Shown here piece after piece: positions 1-9,848 of a DNA stretch of 64,000 nt. How positions within the stretch are numbered: position 1 is the first letter of the stretch; each line of letters starts with the position of its first letter. Source of the stretch: Amorphophallus konjac (Eukaryota; Streptophyta; Magnoliopsida; Alismatales; Araceae); NCBI GenBank assembly GCA_022559845.1, contig CM040128.1:272372698-272436697 (forward strand). Reading direction: 5' to 3'. A model generated the notes under the pieces. It saw nothing but the letters and a program-made list of their open reading frames with translations. It ran no database searches and was not told where the DNA came from. A program made the position numbers and the translations under genes.

Positions 1-984
1 CATGCATGAACTATTGATGATGATAAGGCAAAAGGGAAAATAAAAAGAAAAAGAAAGAAGAAGGGGCCTGTGCTTCGGCTTGAATATTCAAGGGGGGGAA
101 GCTCTGCAGGATGAAGCTTGAGCGTGGGCTTCTCCTTCAGCCAGCAACCGCAGCACCTGTAAGAAGAAAGGAAAACAAAATCAAAGAGAAGACCAAAAAG
201 AAAAAAAACGAAGAAGAAAGAATAGAAGAAGAAGAAGGGGAGTTCGAAGGGGGAGAGTCCAACCGATTAACAGAGACAATGTCTCTATTAAATAGGTTGA
301 AGAAGAGATAAGAACGGCAAGAGCCCTACGGAGGCAAGACTCCAGTCCCCAATCAAGGAAGGTGTCTAACGAAGCAAGGACTCTCTGGGGAAAGGGCTGC
401 GAAGACAGAAGATTAAACACGCCCTGGGTCAGGGCGTCAATTCAAGAATTGACGACCTACCATAGGGCGTTAATTCAAAACACGACATGGCCAAGGGCGT
501 CAACTCCCAGATCAATTTTGGAAATAAATATTTCTTTTATTTGGAAACTCTGAAACACGTCTCCGGGAGAGGCGTTAATTAAAACACGTCCCCAAGAAGG
601 GCGTTAATTAACATTTTTCAAGTATTTATTCTTTTTCAAAAATTGGATAATGCCAGGAATTGACGCCCTTTCCAGAGGTCGTCACTTCTTTAAAAGGCGC
701 CCTAGGTCCGGTCGTGAATCAAAACGCGCCCTTGATCAAGGTGTGAATTTATAAAATAGGTAAAATGGGGAGAAATAGATAAAATGGGGAGACACGCCCT
801 GGATCAGGCCGCTTTTTAAAAACACGCCCCTCTCCAGGGCGTTAATTTTAAATAAAAGGGGAAAAGGGGAGAAAATCCATGAAAAATGGAAAAACACTCA
901 AATAAGCTAATTTGAGGGTCAAATGGGACATTACAAGGCAATATGAGAAATACTCAAAGTAATGTCAATTTTGGCGTGTCTACA
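1..984 (-). mobile_element. Y-family LTR, reversed partial copy
   Basis: This is the reverse complement of the first part of LTR A (4017-5000). Its terminal TCTACA ends at 984 and is followed by GAATC, the complement of the GATTC target-site duplication. It includes the reversed hairpin array at about 419-844. The rest of this LTR would lie left of the window. Confidence 0.9.
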
Positions 985-2450
985 GAATCGACTCGAGTTT
1001 TATGGTTTAAATGGGGCCTTCCAATAGTGTATAGGTTGGGGAATAGTTCTCCCATGTTTTTCCCTTCACTAGGAGTGAGTGGGGTGTTGTTTAGGAGTGA
1101 GTGCCGGAATCGGTCGACCGATGGGGTAGATTGGTCGACTGATCGCCAATACACCATAAGGGGGAGACCGGCTTGGACTGGTCGATCGACCCATAGAGGA
1201 TCGGTAGACCGATCAAGTGTTTTGGTCGACCGACCCTCTGGGCCAGTCGACCGTTCCACTGCTTAGGTCGACCGACCAGAGGGTAGGTCGACCAATTTGG
1301 GGGTTTTGCTGCCCTTTTTGGCCGGTGGTCGACTCGGTTGGGATCTTTTGGTCGACCCTTGCCCCATGGATATCCTGAACACCTCCGTTGAGCCAGGCTT
1401 TGTGTTTTTAGGTGTCCGAGGATCCCTTGAATAGCGTGCCCATGTGATTCCTCGAGAAAGACCATGTTCCCCTTGGGTGGAGTCTTGTAATTCTTGCGAA
1501 GAATTTTCCCGCTTGAGTCTAGTGGTAGGCGCTCATGGTTTCCATTTTACCGGCCTAGGATGATTTAACGGCGTTGGGCCATACCGTATAGCAGGCTTGG
1601 GATGCGTTTCATGACCTCCTAGTCGATAGTCTGATTGTCTAGCTAGCCATAGTGAGTTCAGTGGGTATCGAGCCGTCTTATATCTCGAAGTTCATGCGAT
1701 GGGTGCGTGTGTGCAACCCGATGGTATTTTGGCTATTTTTTCTCTCTATAGTGAGTTTTCACATCGAGTGACCCTCCCCACTAGTCGTAGCTTTCTTTAC
1801 AACATGCGGTGTCGACCCACCAGGGAGAGGTGGAGCGGCTATCCCGGTTGAGATAGTTTTTAGGCTCGTTTCCATAGGGCCCCTTACCTTTGCGCCCGAG
1901 TCTGGGCTGGGGGGAAAATCAGCTAGAGGACCTGACTTATAGTAGCGAGTTTGTTTGTGCGCACGTGGTTGAGGGCTTCAGACGTATGCTGACGAGCACG
2001 ACCCCAAATAGTCCTTGTTTTGTGGTTACTATGTACGGTATCTTAGTTTCCACGTTGAGACGTGTAGGGAGACACTTGAGACTATGGACTAAGTCGTCGG
2101 TGGACGCATCTGGCCTTACTTCTAGTGGGCAGTTCTCCTGTCACTTAAGACCTAGTTTCTCCTGTCTCTCGAGAGTCTGATTTTCGATAGTGAGGTCGTG
2201 TTACTCTCGATAGTCTAGACCGTGTTCCTCTAGCACCTGGATAGAGTTACCCCGAGAGTCATAGATGTGTTATGGATTAGCGTTTACTTGATAGCATTTC
2301 CTCTTATACTCAAGGTATCTTGTTACCTTTGCGAGACTTATGAGATCGATAGTTTAGTTGTATTTATTTATTGTTATTGGTCTTGTTCCCCCTTTTATAT
2401 TGTTATTACACCTGCTTATTGTTGTTTATTGTAGTTTGTTGTGGTGGGGA
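1..2450. repeat. Left arm of a large inverted duplication around an assembly gap
   Basis: This arm is the reverse complement of 2551-4999: position x pairs with 5001-x. The only difference I found is a single-base indel near position 876. It contains a reversed partial Y-family LTR (1-984), the GAATC junction (985-989) and reversed X-family LTR sequence (990-2450). The arm runs off the left edge of the window. Both arms share the same transposon insertion junction, so they are copies of one locus and not independent insertions. It could be a mirrored contig or haplotype mis-join, or a genuine inverted duplication. Confidence 0.95.
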
Positions 2451-2550
2451 NNNNNNNNNNNNNNNNNNNNNNNNNNNNNNNNNNNNNNNNNNNNNNNNNN
2501 NNNNNNNNNNNNNNNNNNNNNNNNNNNNNNNNNNNNNNNNNNNNNNNNNN
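2451..2550. other. Assembly gap, 100 N
   Basis: Exactly 100 N, the usual placeholder for a gap of unknown size. It sits at the centre of the palindrome: the base before it (2450) pairs with the base after it (2551). True length and content are unknown. Confidence 0.99.
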
Positions 2551-3639
2551 TCCCCACCACAACAAACTACAATAAACAACAATAAGCAGGTGTAATAACA
2601 ATATAAAAGGGGGAACAAGACCAATAACAATAAATAAATACAACTAAACTATCGATCTCATAAGTCTCGCAAAGGTAACAAGATACCTTGAGTATAAGAG
2701 GAAATGCTATCAAGTAAACGCTAATCCATAACACATCTATGACTCTCGGGGTAACTCTATCCAGGTGCTAGAGGAACACGGTCTAGACTATCGAGAGTAA
2801 CACGACCTCACTATCGAAAATCAGACTCTCGAGAGACAGGAGAAACTAGGTCTTAAGTGACAGGAGAACTGCCCACTAGAAGTAAGGCCAGATGCGTCCA
2901 CCGACGACTTAGTCCATAGTCTCAAGTGTCTCCCTACACGTCTCAACGTGGAAACTAAGATACCGTACATAGTAACCACAAAACAAGGACTATTTGGGGT
3001 CGTGCTCGTCAGCATACGTCTGAAGCCCTCAACCACGTGCGCACAAACAAACTCGCTACTATAAGTCAGGTCCTCTAGCTGATTTTCCCCCCAGCCCAGA
3101 CTCGGGCGCAAAGGTAAGGGGCCCTATGGAAACGAGCCTAAAAACTATCTCAACCGGGATAGCCGCTCCACCTCTCCCTGGTGGGTCGACACCGCATGTT
3201 GTAAAGAAAGCTACGACTAGTGGGGAGGGTCACTCGATGTGAAAACTCACTATAGAGAGAAAAAATAGCCAAAATACCATCGGGTTGCACACACGCACCC
3301 ATCGCATGAACTTCGAGATATAAGACGGCTCGATACCCACTGAACTCACTATGGCTAGCTAGACAATCAGACTATCGACTAGGAGGTCATGAAACGCATC
3401 CCAAGCCTGCTATACGGTATGGCCCAACGCCGTTAAATCATCCTAGGCCGGTAAAATGGAAACCATGAGCGCCTACCACTAGACTCAAGCGGGAAAATTC
3501 TTCGCAAGAATTACAAGACTCCACCCAAGGGGAACATGGTCTTTCTCGAGGAATCACATGGGCACGCTATTCAAGGGATCCTCGGACACCTAAAAACACA
3601 AAGCCTGGCTCAACGGAGGTGTTCAGGATATCCATGGGG

Positions 3640-3898
3640 CAAGGGTCGACCAAAAGATCCCAACCGAGTCGACCACCGGCCAAAAAGGGCAGCAAAACCC
3701 CCAAATTGGTCGACCTACCCTCTGGTCGGTCGACCTAAGCAGTGGAACGGTCGACTGGCCCAGAGGGTCGGTCGACCAAAACACTTGATCGGTCTACCGA
3801 TCCTCTATGGGTCGATCGACCAGTCCAAGCCGGTCTCCCCCTTATGGTGTATTGGCGATCAGTCGACCAATCTACCCCATCGGTCGACCGATTCCGGC
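3640..3898 (+). repeat. Hairpin array, GGTCGACC-type stems (X copy 1)
   Basis: Short inverted repeats built on GGTCGACC or close variants follow one another, including GATCGG/CCGATC and TCGGTCGACCGA. They are separated by 5-25 bp. The array lies at about the same LTR position as the CGCGCTA-type array in the nested X copy. It is mirrored at about 1103-1361 in the left arm. Confidence 0.75.
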
Positions 3899-4011
3899 AC
3901 TCACTCCTAAACAACACCCCACTCACTCCTAGTGAAGGGAAAAACATGGGAGAACTATTCCCCAACCTATACACTATTGGAAGGCCCCATTTAAACCATA
4001 AAACTCGAGTC

Positions 4012-4016
4012 GATTC
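4012..4016. repeat. Target-site duplication GATTC, left copy
   Basis: GATTC directly precedes the first TGTAGA of LTR A and is repeated directly after the last TCTACA of LTR C (21491-21495). A 5-bp duplication is typical of LTR-retrotransposon integration. Confidence 0.9.
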
Positions 4017-4157
4017 TGTAGACACGCCAAAATTGACATTACTTTGAGTATTTCTCATATTGCCTTGTAATGTCCCATTTGACCCTCAAATTAGCTTATT
4101 TGAGTGTTTTTCCATTTTTCATGATTTTCTCCCCTTTTCCCCTTTTATTTAAAATTA

Positions 4158-4582
4158 ACGCCCTGGAGAGGGGCGTGTTTTTAAAAAGCGGCCTGATCCA
4201 GGGCGTGTCTCCCCATTTTATCTATTTCTCCCCATTTTACCTATTTTATAAATTCACACCTTGATCAAGGGCGCGTTTTGATTCACGACCGGACCTAGGG
4301 CGCCTTTTAAAGAAGTGACGACCTCTGGAAAGGGCGTCAATTCCTGGCATTATCCAATTTTTGAAAAAGAATAAATACTTGAAAAATGTTAATTAACGCC
4401 CTTCTTGGGGACGTGTTTTAATTAACGCCTCTCCCGGAGACGTGTTTCAGAGTTTCCAAATAAAAGAAATATTTATTTCCAAAATTGATCTGGGAGTTGA
4501 CGCCCTTGGCCATGTCGTGTTTTGAATTAACGCCCTATGGTAGGTCGTCAATTCTTGAATTGACGCCCTGACCCAGGGCGTG
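4158..4582 (+). repeat. Hairpin array in U3 of Y LTR A (ten units)
   Basis: Ten short inverted repeats of about 20 bp, most of the form ACGCC(C)-loop-(G)GGCGT followed by TTTT and an A/T-rich spacer. Units lie near 4158, 4188, 4255, 4284, 4316, 4395, 4424, 4500, 4530 and 4562. Loop and inner stem differ between units while the outer ACGCC/GGCGT pairing is mostly kept; unit three contains a 12-bp perfect palindrome. The same array occurs at 12722-13146 and 16866-17291, and reversed at about 419-844. Confidence 0.85.
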
Positions 4583-4705
4583 TTTAATCTTCTGTCTTCG
4601 CAGCCCTTTCCCCAGAGAGTCCTTGCTTCGTTAGACACCTTCCTTGATTGGGGACTGGAGTCTTGCCTCCGTAGGGCTCTTGCCGTTCTTATCTCTTCTT
4701 CAACC

Positions 4706-4714
4706 TATTTAATA
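4706..4714 (+). promoter_or_regulatory. Putative TATA box of Y LTR A
   Basis: TATTTAATA just downstream of the hairpin array and upstream of a C/T-rich stretch, a plausible U3/R promoter position. It is conserved in LTR B (about 13264) and LTR C (about 17409). Confidence 0.5.
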
Positions 4715-5472
4715 GAGACATTGTCTCTGTTAATCGGTTGGACTCTCCCCCTTCGAACTCCCCTTCTTCTTCTTCTATTCTTTCTTCTTCGTTTTTTTTC
4801 TTTTTGGTCTTCTCTTTGATTTTGTTTTCCTTTCTTCTTACAGGTGCTGCGGTTGCTGGCTGAAGGAGAAGCCCACGCTCAAGCTTCATCCTGCAGAGCT
4901 TCCCCCCCTTGAATATTCAAGCCGAAGCACAGGCCCCTTCTTCTTTCTTTTTCTTTTTATTTTCCCTTTTGCCTTATCATCATCAATAGTTCATGCATGC
5001 ATCATCATTCTTATTATTTTTCAAACTCAACTACGTTGAGTATCTCCTTTAGTGCACACTTGCACTCTTTCCCCTTTATTTTATTTATATTCATCATATC
5101 ATTCATCTCCCACACCCTTTGCATAGGGGTTTAAGGGCAACCCCCTTAAGGTGTGTTCTTTTACAATTTTCATGTTCATCTATTATGAATTTGATGTTAC
5201 ACACCATGTTTTTAATCCATATTTTATTGGTGTTGTTGTCTTTCTTACAAGGGTAATTGATTGAAGACTCTCTTCGTCGGCCGGCCGATCTTGAAGAGAA
5301 AAGGAGTACTCACATCCCCGCATATTTGAGGTATTTTGCGGTCATCTCCCCATGTTGTCTCCTCTTTGAGACCCTCGTGTCTCTGGCGATCACATCATCT
5401 CTACATTAGCGCCTCGTGCTAGTTTTATTTTATTGCTTATTATTCATTAAGTGGATTTCTTAGGAATCTACA

Positions 5473-5494
5473 AATTGGCGATCACGGTGGGACC
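5473..5494 (+). other. Primer-binding-site-like sequence
   Basis: Directly after the LTR end comes AA, then TTGGCGATCACGGTGGGACC. TGGCG immediately inside the 5' LTR is usual for plant Ty3/gypsy elements primed by a tRNA; the exact tRNA was not assigned. Its first ten bases (TGGCGATCAC) also occur about 90 bp upstream inside the LTR (5384-5393), which matters for the deletion in internal region 2. Confidence 0.65.
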
Positions 5495-5777
5495 CTTTGT
5501 GTTCTTCTTTCATTACCCCTTTCCCCTTAGGCACCCGCGCGTGCCATCTCCCCTATTTGCACCCTCGGTGCGTCTCCCTTTTGTGCCCCTCGGGCACCCT
5601 CCATTGGCTTTGCACTCTCCCACTTGTGATTTGTTAGTTTGATAGGTTTTTCTTTAGAAATTCCATTTATCCAAATCTTTTGATGAGCATGTTATCCTGT
5701 TATTGATTGCCCTCATTTTGCTGACTGTGGGTGTTTATTGCTTCTGGCCGGGGAAGCTTTTCTGGAGGAGTGAATTA

Positions 5778-6117
5778 ACGCCTCTGTCAGAGGCGCGTTT
5801 TGATTTCACGCCCTGACCCAGGGCGTCTTATTCATATTTTACGCTCTCTGACAGGGCGTTTTCCAGCATATTTCCTGATTTTCCCTATTTTATTATGCTG
5901 CCCTGTGAATTCACGCCCTGCCACAGGGCGTCTGCTATTTGATTAGCGCCCTACATCAGGGCGTGTCTTTTAATTTGACGCCTGCTGGACAGGGCATCCT
6001 TTTATTGATAGCGCCTCACCCTAAGGCGCGTTTTACCTTGCCCCTGGGCCTCTCACGTTGATTCACGACAGTCACACCGTCGTGTCTTTGTTTAGTAGCG
6101 CCCCCTGTCAGGGCGTG
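5778..6117 (+). repeat. Hairpin array in the Y leader (nine units)
   Basis: Nine inverted repeats near 5778, 5807, 5841, 5912, 5945, 5977, 6010, 6064 and 6098, again mostly ACGCC(C)-loop-GGGCGT with T-rich spacers. Unit eight has CACGAC paired with GTCGTG, so both sides changed relative to the usual CACGCC/GGCGTG. The array lies between the primer-binding site and the ORF start, where retroelement RNA packaging or dimerisation signals usually lie. Confidence 0.85.
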
Positions 6118-6623
6118 TTTTTACTGTGGGTTTCCAGAACCCCACGGCTGTGGTTTTTCATGATATTTCCTGCTTATCTTTGTTGATTGATCATATTATT
6201 GTGGTTGGCCTGTTTACCCTGCTGCATTCACATTTGCATTTGGTTTGGGAGCCCCCCTCCTCTTCATTAGGATCCACACACCCTCTTGGAATCGGGACGA
6301 CCCTCCATTGAGCATTCCGTCTCTTTGGACCGGAAATCCCTTTTCCAAGCCTCGTAAGTCCCCGCACCCGTGGATTCCCTCACGGACGCCGGGCAGGTTG
6401 TACCCTTTTGAAGTCCCGAGTTAGTTGGCCTATACGGTGAGAGAGGATCCCTAGTTGGCATTGAAGTTTAAATCATATTGAAACTAGGTTCCCCCCTTGT
6501 GTGAATCATTCCAAACTTTGCTAAAATCCTTAATTCACCAAGGTTCAAACAAATAAAAATCAAGGTAACCATTCCAACTTGTGTGTTCTTTGCAAATTGT
6601 TTGCACATTATTTGGATTGCGTA

Positions 6624-9600
6624 ATGCCTTACTTTGATAAACAAAACAACATGTTCAATTCAATTCATGAGGATATACAACCTAGCACATCTTATAATCC
6701 TCACCTTCAACATGTTCAACATAATTCTCGCCATCTCTCCAAGGGACCACATTCTCACTCTTATGGTCATGCCCAGCCCATGGGCAATGTCCATTCTCAT
6801 GGTCCCCATACTCAATTTCAGGCCACTATTCCTATTAGACCCTCTCGTCCCAATGATGAGAAGGTCTCCCAGATTTTGCATGCATTAGATCATCTCACCC
6901 CTCAACAGATCCAAGCCCTTAAGGCCGATGTTGAGGGTGCATCTCCTTCATCACCTCCTCCTTCCAATTCTATTCGGGTGGCCCATCACCCACCTCCTTC
7001 CAATTCTATTCGGGTGGCCCATCACCCACCTCCTTCCAATCATACTCGGGTGGCCCATTCCCCAGTTACCTCCCCTATTCATTCTACTCGGGTGGCCCAA
7101 CACCCGCCTCCTTCTATTCCTCCAACACGGCCCCAAGGCCCATTTGTTCCTTGCAATCCGGCCCATCCGGGTTCTTCTGCGGGTCATCCCATTAACTCCC
7201 CTCCACGGCCTTTTTATGCCACCCCTCCTTCAAGGCCCTGCCAACCCTCGGTTGCTCAAGTTACACCCCTCCAACAGTCTCTTCTCGATAAAATCACTTT
7301 GATGGAGGAACAATTAAAGAGAGTCACGGCTCCTCCTACTCCGGTCAATCCTCTTCATGCTTTCTTGGATGATATTACGAAGATGGAGAATGAATGGAAA
7401 GATAGGAGAGATGATTATGACTTCGGCGGTTCAAGTGAGCAAGAGCCGGCATTCGAAGAATCTGAGCCGGTATATGATGATGAAGCTATGCAGGCACCCC
7501 TTCCGAGTTTCCTTCATTTCCCGCTCCCTCCACTTTCATTCGACGAACCCCCTGCTCAGGACGAAGCCACCGTCCCTAATCCAACCCTTATTCCCGAGAC
7601 CTCTTGGTGCTACGACGATGGATCGATACTCCAATCACCCGCGCCGGCGCATCTTGAGTCCCCCCCCACTCCTAACACCGCTCGCCCCGTTAGGCGCTTT
7701 CTCCGCAATAAACCTCCATCAATTGCCAAACCTCCACCAATTACACCTCCCCCCATTATGCCATTAGCCTCCACCTCGGCCTCCACTTCCCCAATTAGCC
7801 TGCCATTACCCTTCATTATCCCTTTAACCCCAAAACCCATTTTGCCTATACCTCCACCACATAGCCTTTCGCCTTTACCCATGGCTAATCCTGAGCAGGA
7901 TCCACCCCTTTTTGCACTCGAGCCAACCCCGACTGCTTCCGAGCAAAGGGAGAAGCTCGACGTGTTTGAACCTCCGCCTCCACTCACTCATTTGCCAACA
8001 CCTCCCGTTATACCTCCATCATCCACGGAGCCTTCCGCCTCCGCCTCACCTCCCTTTACTACTCAGAAGGGGAGCGCTGCTACAAGTACTCGTGCCGAGG
8101 ACGATCAAAAGCCGGGCAAGAAGACTTCGGCCACGACTGCGCCATTCAAGATCCAAGAATTCATTTTTCGGATGCCAATCCGGGTTATTGTGCCGAGCAC
8201 GATTAAAGAGGCCAAGTCGCCGCCATTGCTCAGAGAATGCCAAGCGTTGACGCCGTTTGAGGGCCGGGCAGAGCACCCCTTGTTCAAACTTTCCAATCCA
8301 GAATTCATTATTCCATACAAGGGGCAGTTGCCCTATTTGCTTAACACTCCATATACACCACATTCAATGGGCAACTCAATGCTTCCCGTTCCAACTCTAC
8401 AACTCCCCCACATTATTGATCTTTGCTTTCCAAGGGAGTTGTCTTTTACTATTGAAGCTTCTTTTATTGGGCCAATTGGCCGTACATGTTCACTGCCGTG
8501 GAGGGGCAGTTACCTTGATGCTAAGGGGCCGTCCCTTATTTGCTCCACCTTCTATTCATCTATTTCTATCACCTTTTCTTCATGGGCCACTCTAAGGGTA
8601 AAAAGGAAGATCTCATCCTCTCACCCTTCACATTATTCATCTTCTTTGCATCTCCTTGCATTCACGCATTCATTGCATTCATCGCATCCATTGCACTCCA
8701 TTTGCATACGTTCGCACATCCAGCTTCCCGGGTTTCCAAACCCGTATCTTCTTCTTCTTCCGGAACCTCCGGATCCTCCGCATTCCCCATCTTATTCACC
8801 TTCATCCTTCTCTTATCCACTCTTCCCAGGGCATCGTGTCCCTTTTCCTGCTATTCCCCTGGAACCTCCAGGTATTTCATCCCTCCTTCTAGGGCATGCC
8901 GCCCTTTTTGATTCCATTCCTCCGGAACCTCCGGATTTTTCATATCTTTCCCTCGGGCATCGCGCCCCTTTCCATCTCATTCCTCCGGAACCTCCGGATC
9001 TTTCACCCCTCTCTTTATCCCTCGGGCATGACGCCCTTTTCCATCTCATTCCTCCGGAACCTCCGGATTCTCCACTTGATTTTCTCCACTTTTTCCCAGG
9101 GCACAGCGCCCCTTTCCACTTTATTCTTTCTATTCCTCCGGACCTTTTCCTCGGGCACGACGCCCCTTTCCATTCTCTTATTCCACCGGAACCTCCGGAT
9201 TCTCATTCCCTTCCTGATTTTATTCCTCCGGAACCTCCGGGTTCTCCCTCCGATTTTCTTTACCTCTCCCCCGGGCATCGCGCCCTTTTCCACCTTATTC
9301 CTCCGGAACCTCCAGACTTTCTCCCAGGGCATCGCGCCCCTTTTCACCATATCCTTCCGGATTCTTCATATCTTTCCCTTGGGCATCGCGCCCCTTCTCT
9401 TCTGATTCCTCCGGAACCTCCGGATTCTCATTCCCTTCCTAATCTGATTCCTCCCGAACCTCCGGATTTTCTTTCCTCTTGCTTAGGGTATCGCGTCTCT
9501 TCCCACCGTATTCCTCCGGAACCTCCGGACCCCCCGTCTTTCCTCCGATTCATCTTTCTAATCCTCCAAAACATCACATCTTTCATCTTCTTCTTCCTTT

Positions 9601-9848
9601 TTCATCATCTTTTTCCATATTTCTTTCCAGGGCATCGCGTCCCTTCCTTTATTATACCACCGGAGCCTCCGGATGGGTCTTCCCATGATTCTCCTCTGCC
9701 TCCGGATCCGCCCCTTTCTATCTACCAATTCCTTCATCTGATTCCTCCCGATCCTGGGTCCGACCCAACTTCTTCTACATCCACTTCCTTGGACATTTGC
9801 CCTTTCTCTCATTGTTTTAGAGGCTTTAGTCCTCACTCCACCTCCTAA
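6624..9848 (+). CDS. Proline-rich ORF of the Y retrotransposon (1,074 aa), function unknown
   Basis: The single large ORF of internal region 1. The frame is open from 6579, but the first ATG is at 6624 (MPYFDKQNN), used here. Residues about 1-110 are rich in His, Gln, Asn and Ser. A PPPSNSIRVAHH-type repeat follows near residues 110-165, then an acidic Pro/Ser/Thr stretch to about 510. Residues about 510-640 look more globular. The C-terminal third repeats a PGHRAPFHLIPPEPPD-like unit about 12 times. I see no CCHC knuckle, protease DSG/DTG or reverse-transcriptase motif. By position it replaces gag. C/T-rich codons make stops rare in the last third, so part of the length could be fortuitous. 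I recognise no family. Confidence 0.55.
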   Translation: MPYFDKQNNMFNSIHEDIQPSTSYNPHLQHVQHNSRHLSKGPHSHSYGHAQPMGNVHSHGPHTQFQATIPIRPSRPNDEKVSQILHALDHLTPQQIQALKADVEGASPSSPPPSNSIRVAHHPPPSNSIRVAHHPPPSNHTRVAHSPVTSPIHSTRVAQHPPPSIPPTRPQGPFVPCNPAHPGSSAGHPINSPPRPFYATPPSRPCQPSVAQVTPLQQSLLDKITLMEEQLKRVTAPPTPVNPLHAFLDDITKMENEWKDRRDDYDFGGSSEQEPAFEESEPVYDDEAMQAPLPSFLHFPLPPLSFDEPPAQDEATVPNPTLIPETSWCYDDGSILQSPAPAHLESPPTPNTARPVRRFLRNKPPSIAKPPPITPPPIMPLASTSASTSPISLPLPFIIPLTPKPILPIPPPHSLSPLPMANPEQDPPLFALEPTPTASEQREKLDVFEPPPPLTHLPTPPVIPPSSTEPSASASPPFTTQKGSAATSTRAEDDQKPGKKTSATTAPFKIQEFIFRMPIRVIVPSTIKEAKSPPLLRECQALTPFEGRAEHPLFKLSNPEFIIPYKGQLPYLLNTPYTPHSMGNSMLPVPTLQLPHIIDLCFPRELSFTIEASFIGPIGRTCSLPWRGSYLDAKGPSLICSTFYSSISITFSSWATLRVKRKISSSHPSHYSSSLHLLAFTHSLHSSHPLHSICIRSHIQLPGFPNPYLLLLPEPPDPPHSPSYSPSSFSYPLFPGHRVPFPAIPLEPPGISSLLLGHAALFDSIPPEPPDFSYLSLGHRAPFHLIPPEPPDLSPLSLSLGHDALFHLIPPEPPDSPLDFLHFFPGHSAPFHFILSIPPDLFLGHDAPFHSLIPPEPPDSHSLPDFIPPEPPGSPSDFLYLSPGHRALFHLIPPEPPDFLPGHRAPFHHILPDSSYLSLGHRAPSLLIPPEPPDSHSLPNLIPPEPPDFLSSCLGYRVSSHRIPPEPPDPPSFLRFIFLILQNITSFIFFFLFHHLFPYFFPGHRVPSFIIPPEPPDGSSHDSPLPPDPPLSIYQFLHLIPPDPGSDPTSSTSTSLDICPFSHCFRGFSPHSTS
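6955..7115 (+). repeat. Short in-frame tandem repeat in the Y ORF
   Basis: Three to four copies of a 33-bp unit (11 residues, PPPSNSIRVAH type), the last ones diverged. Each contains a small hairpin, GGGTG-GCCCAT-CACCC, so the hairpin theme continues into coding sequence. Confidence 0.75.
8825..9690 (+). repeat. Degenerate tandem repeat encoding PGHRAPF..IPPEPPD
   Basis: About 12 irregular units of 45-110 bp. Each usually holds GGGCATCGCGCCC or a variant (arms GGGC/GCCC) and TCCGGAACCTCCGGA (arms TCCGGA/TCCGGA). Spacers vary in length, but most units keep the frame. Confidence 0.8.

Larger units (their letters stand above)
2551..4016 (+). mobile_element. X-family LTR copy 1, 5' portion
   Basis: Homologous to the nested X solo LTR at 17580-20889. 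A run at about 2995-3240 (CCACGTG-type motif, a C-rich stretch, then CTACGACTAGTGG) can be followed in the nested copy at about 18520-18750. It ends at GATTC where the Y element is inserted, and resumes at 21496. The 5' terminus is lost in the gap. No coding sequence is visible; the reading frames here come from repeated GTCGAC hairpins. Confidence 0.75.
2551..4999. repeat. Right arm of the inverted duplication
   Basis: Mirror of 1-2450, containing X-family LTR (2551-4016) and the first 983 bases of Y-family LTR A. The sequence continues past 5000 without a break into the rest of LTR A, so this arm is joined to the main locus and the left arm is the extra copy. Confidence 0.95.
4017..5472 (+). 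mobile_element. Y LTR A (5' LTR, 1,456 bp)
   Basis: Starts TGTAGACACGCC and ends GGAATCTACA with 6-bp inverted termini. It holds a hairpin array (4158-4582), then a TATA-like TATTTAATA, then a C/T-rich stretch. A primer-binding-site-like sequence follows directly. It differs from LTR B by scattered substitutions and a few small indels. Confidence 0.92.

Noticed and set aside
943..1465. ORFs in X LTR copy 1 (and mirrored 3536-4058)
   Set aside because: Built from repeated GTCGAC palindromes; readable on both strands, no domain.
4158..6117. CRISPR-like direct repeats
   Set aside because: Units are diverged inverted repeats with uneven spacing inside LTR sequence of a plant genome; there are no identical repeats with unique spacers and no cas genes.
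6579..6623. Upstream extension of the Y ORF
   Set aside because: The frame is open, but the first codon there is TTG; the first ATG is 6624.
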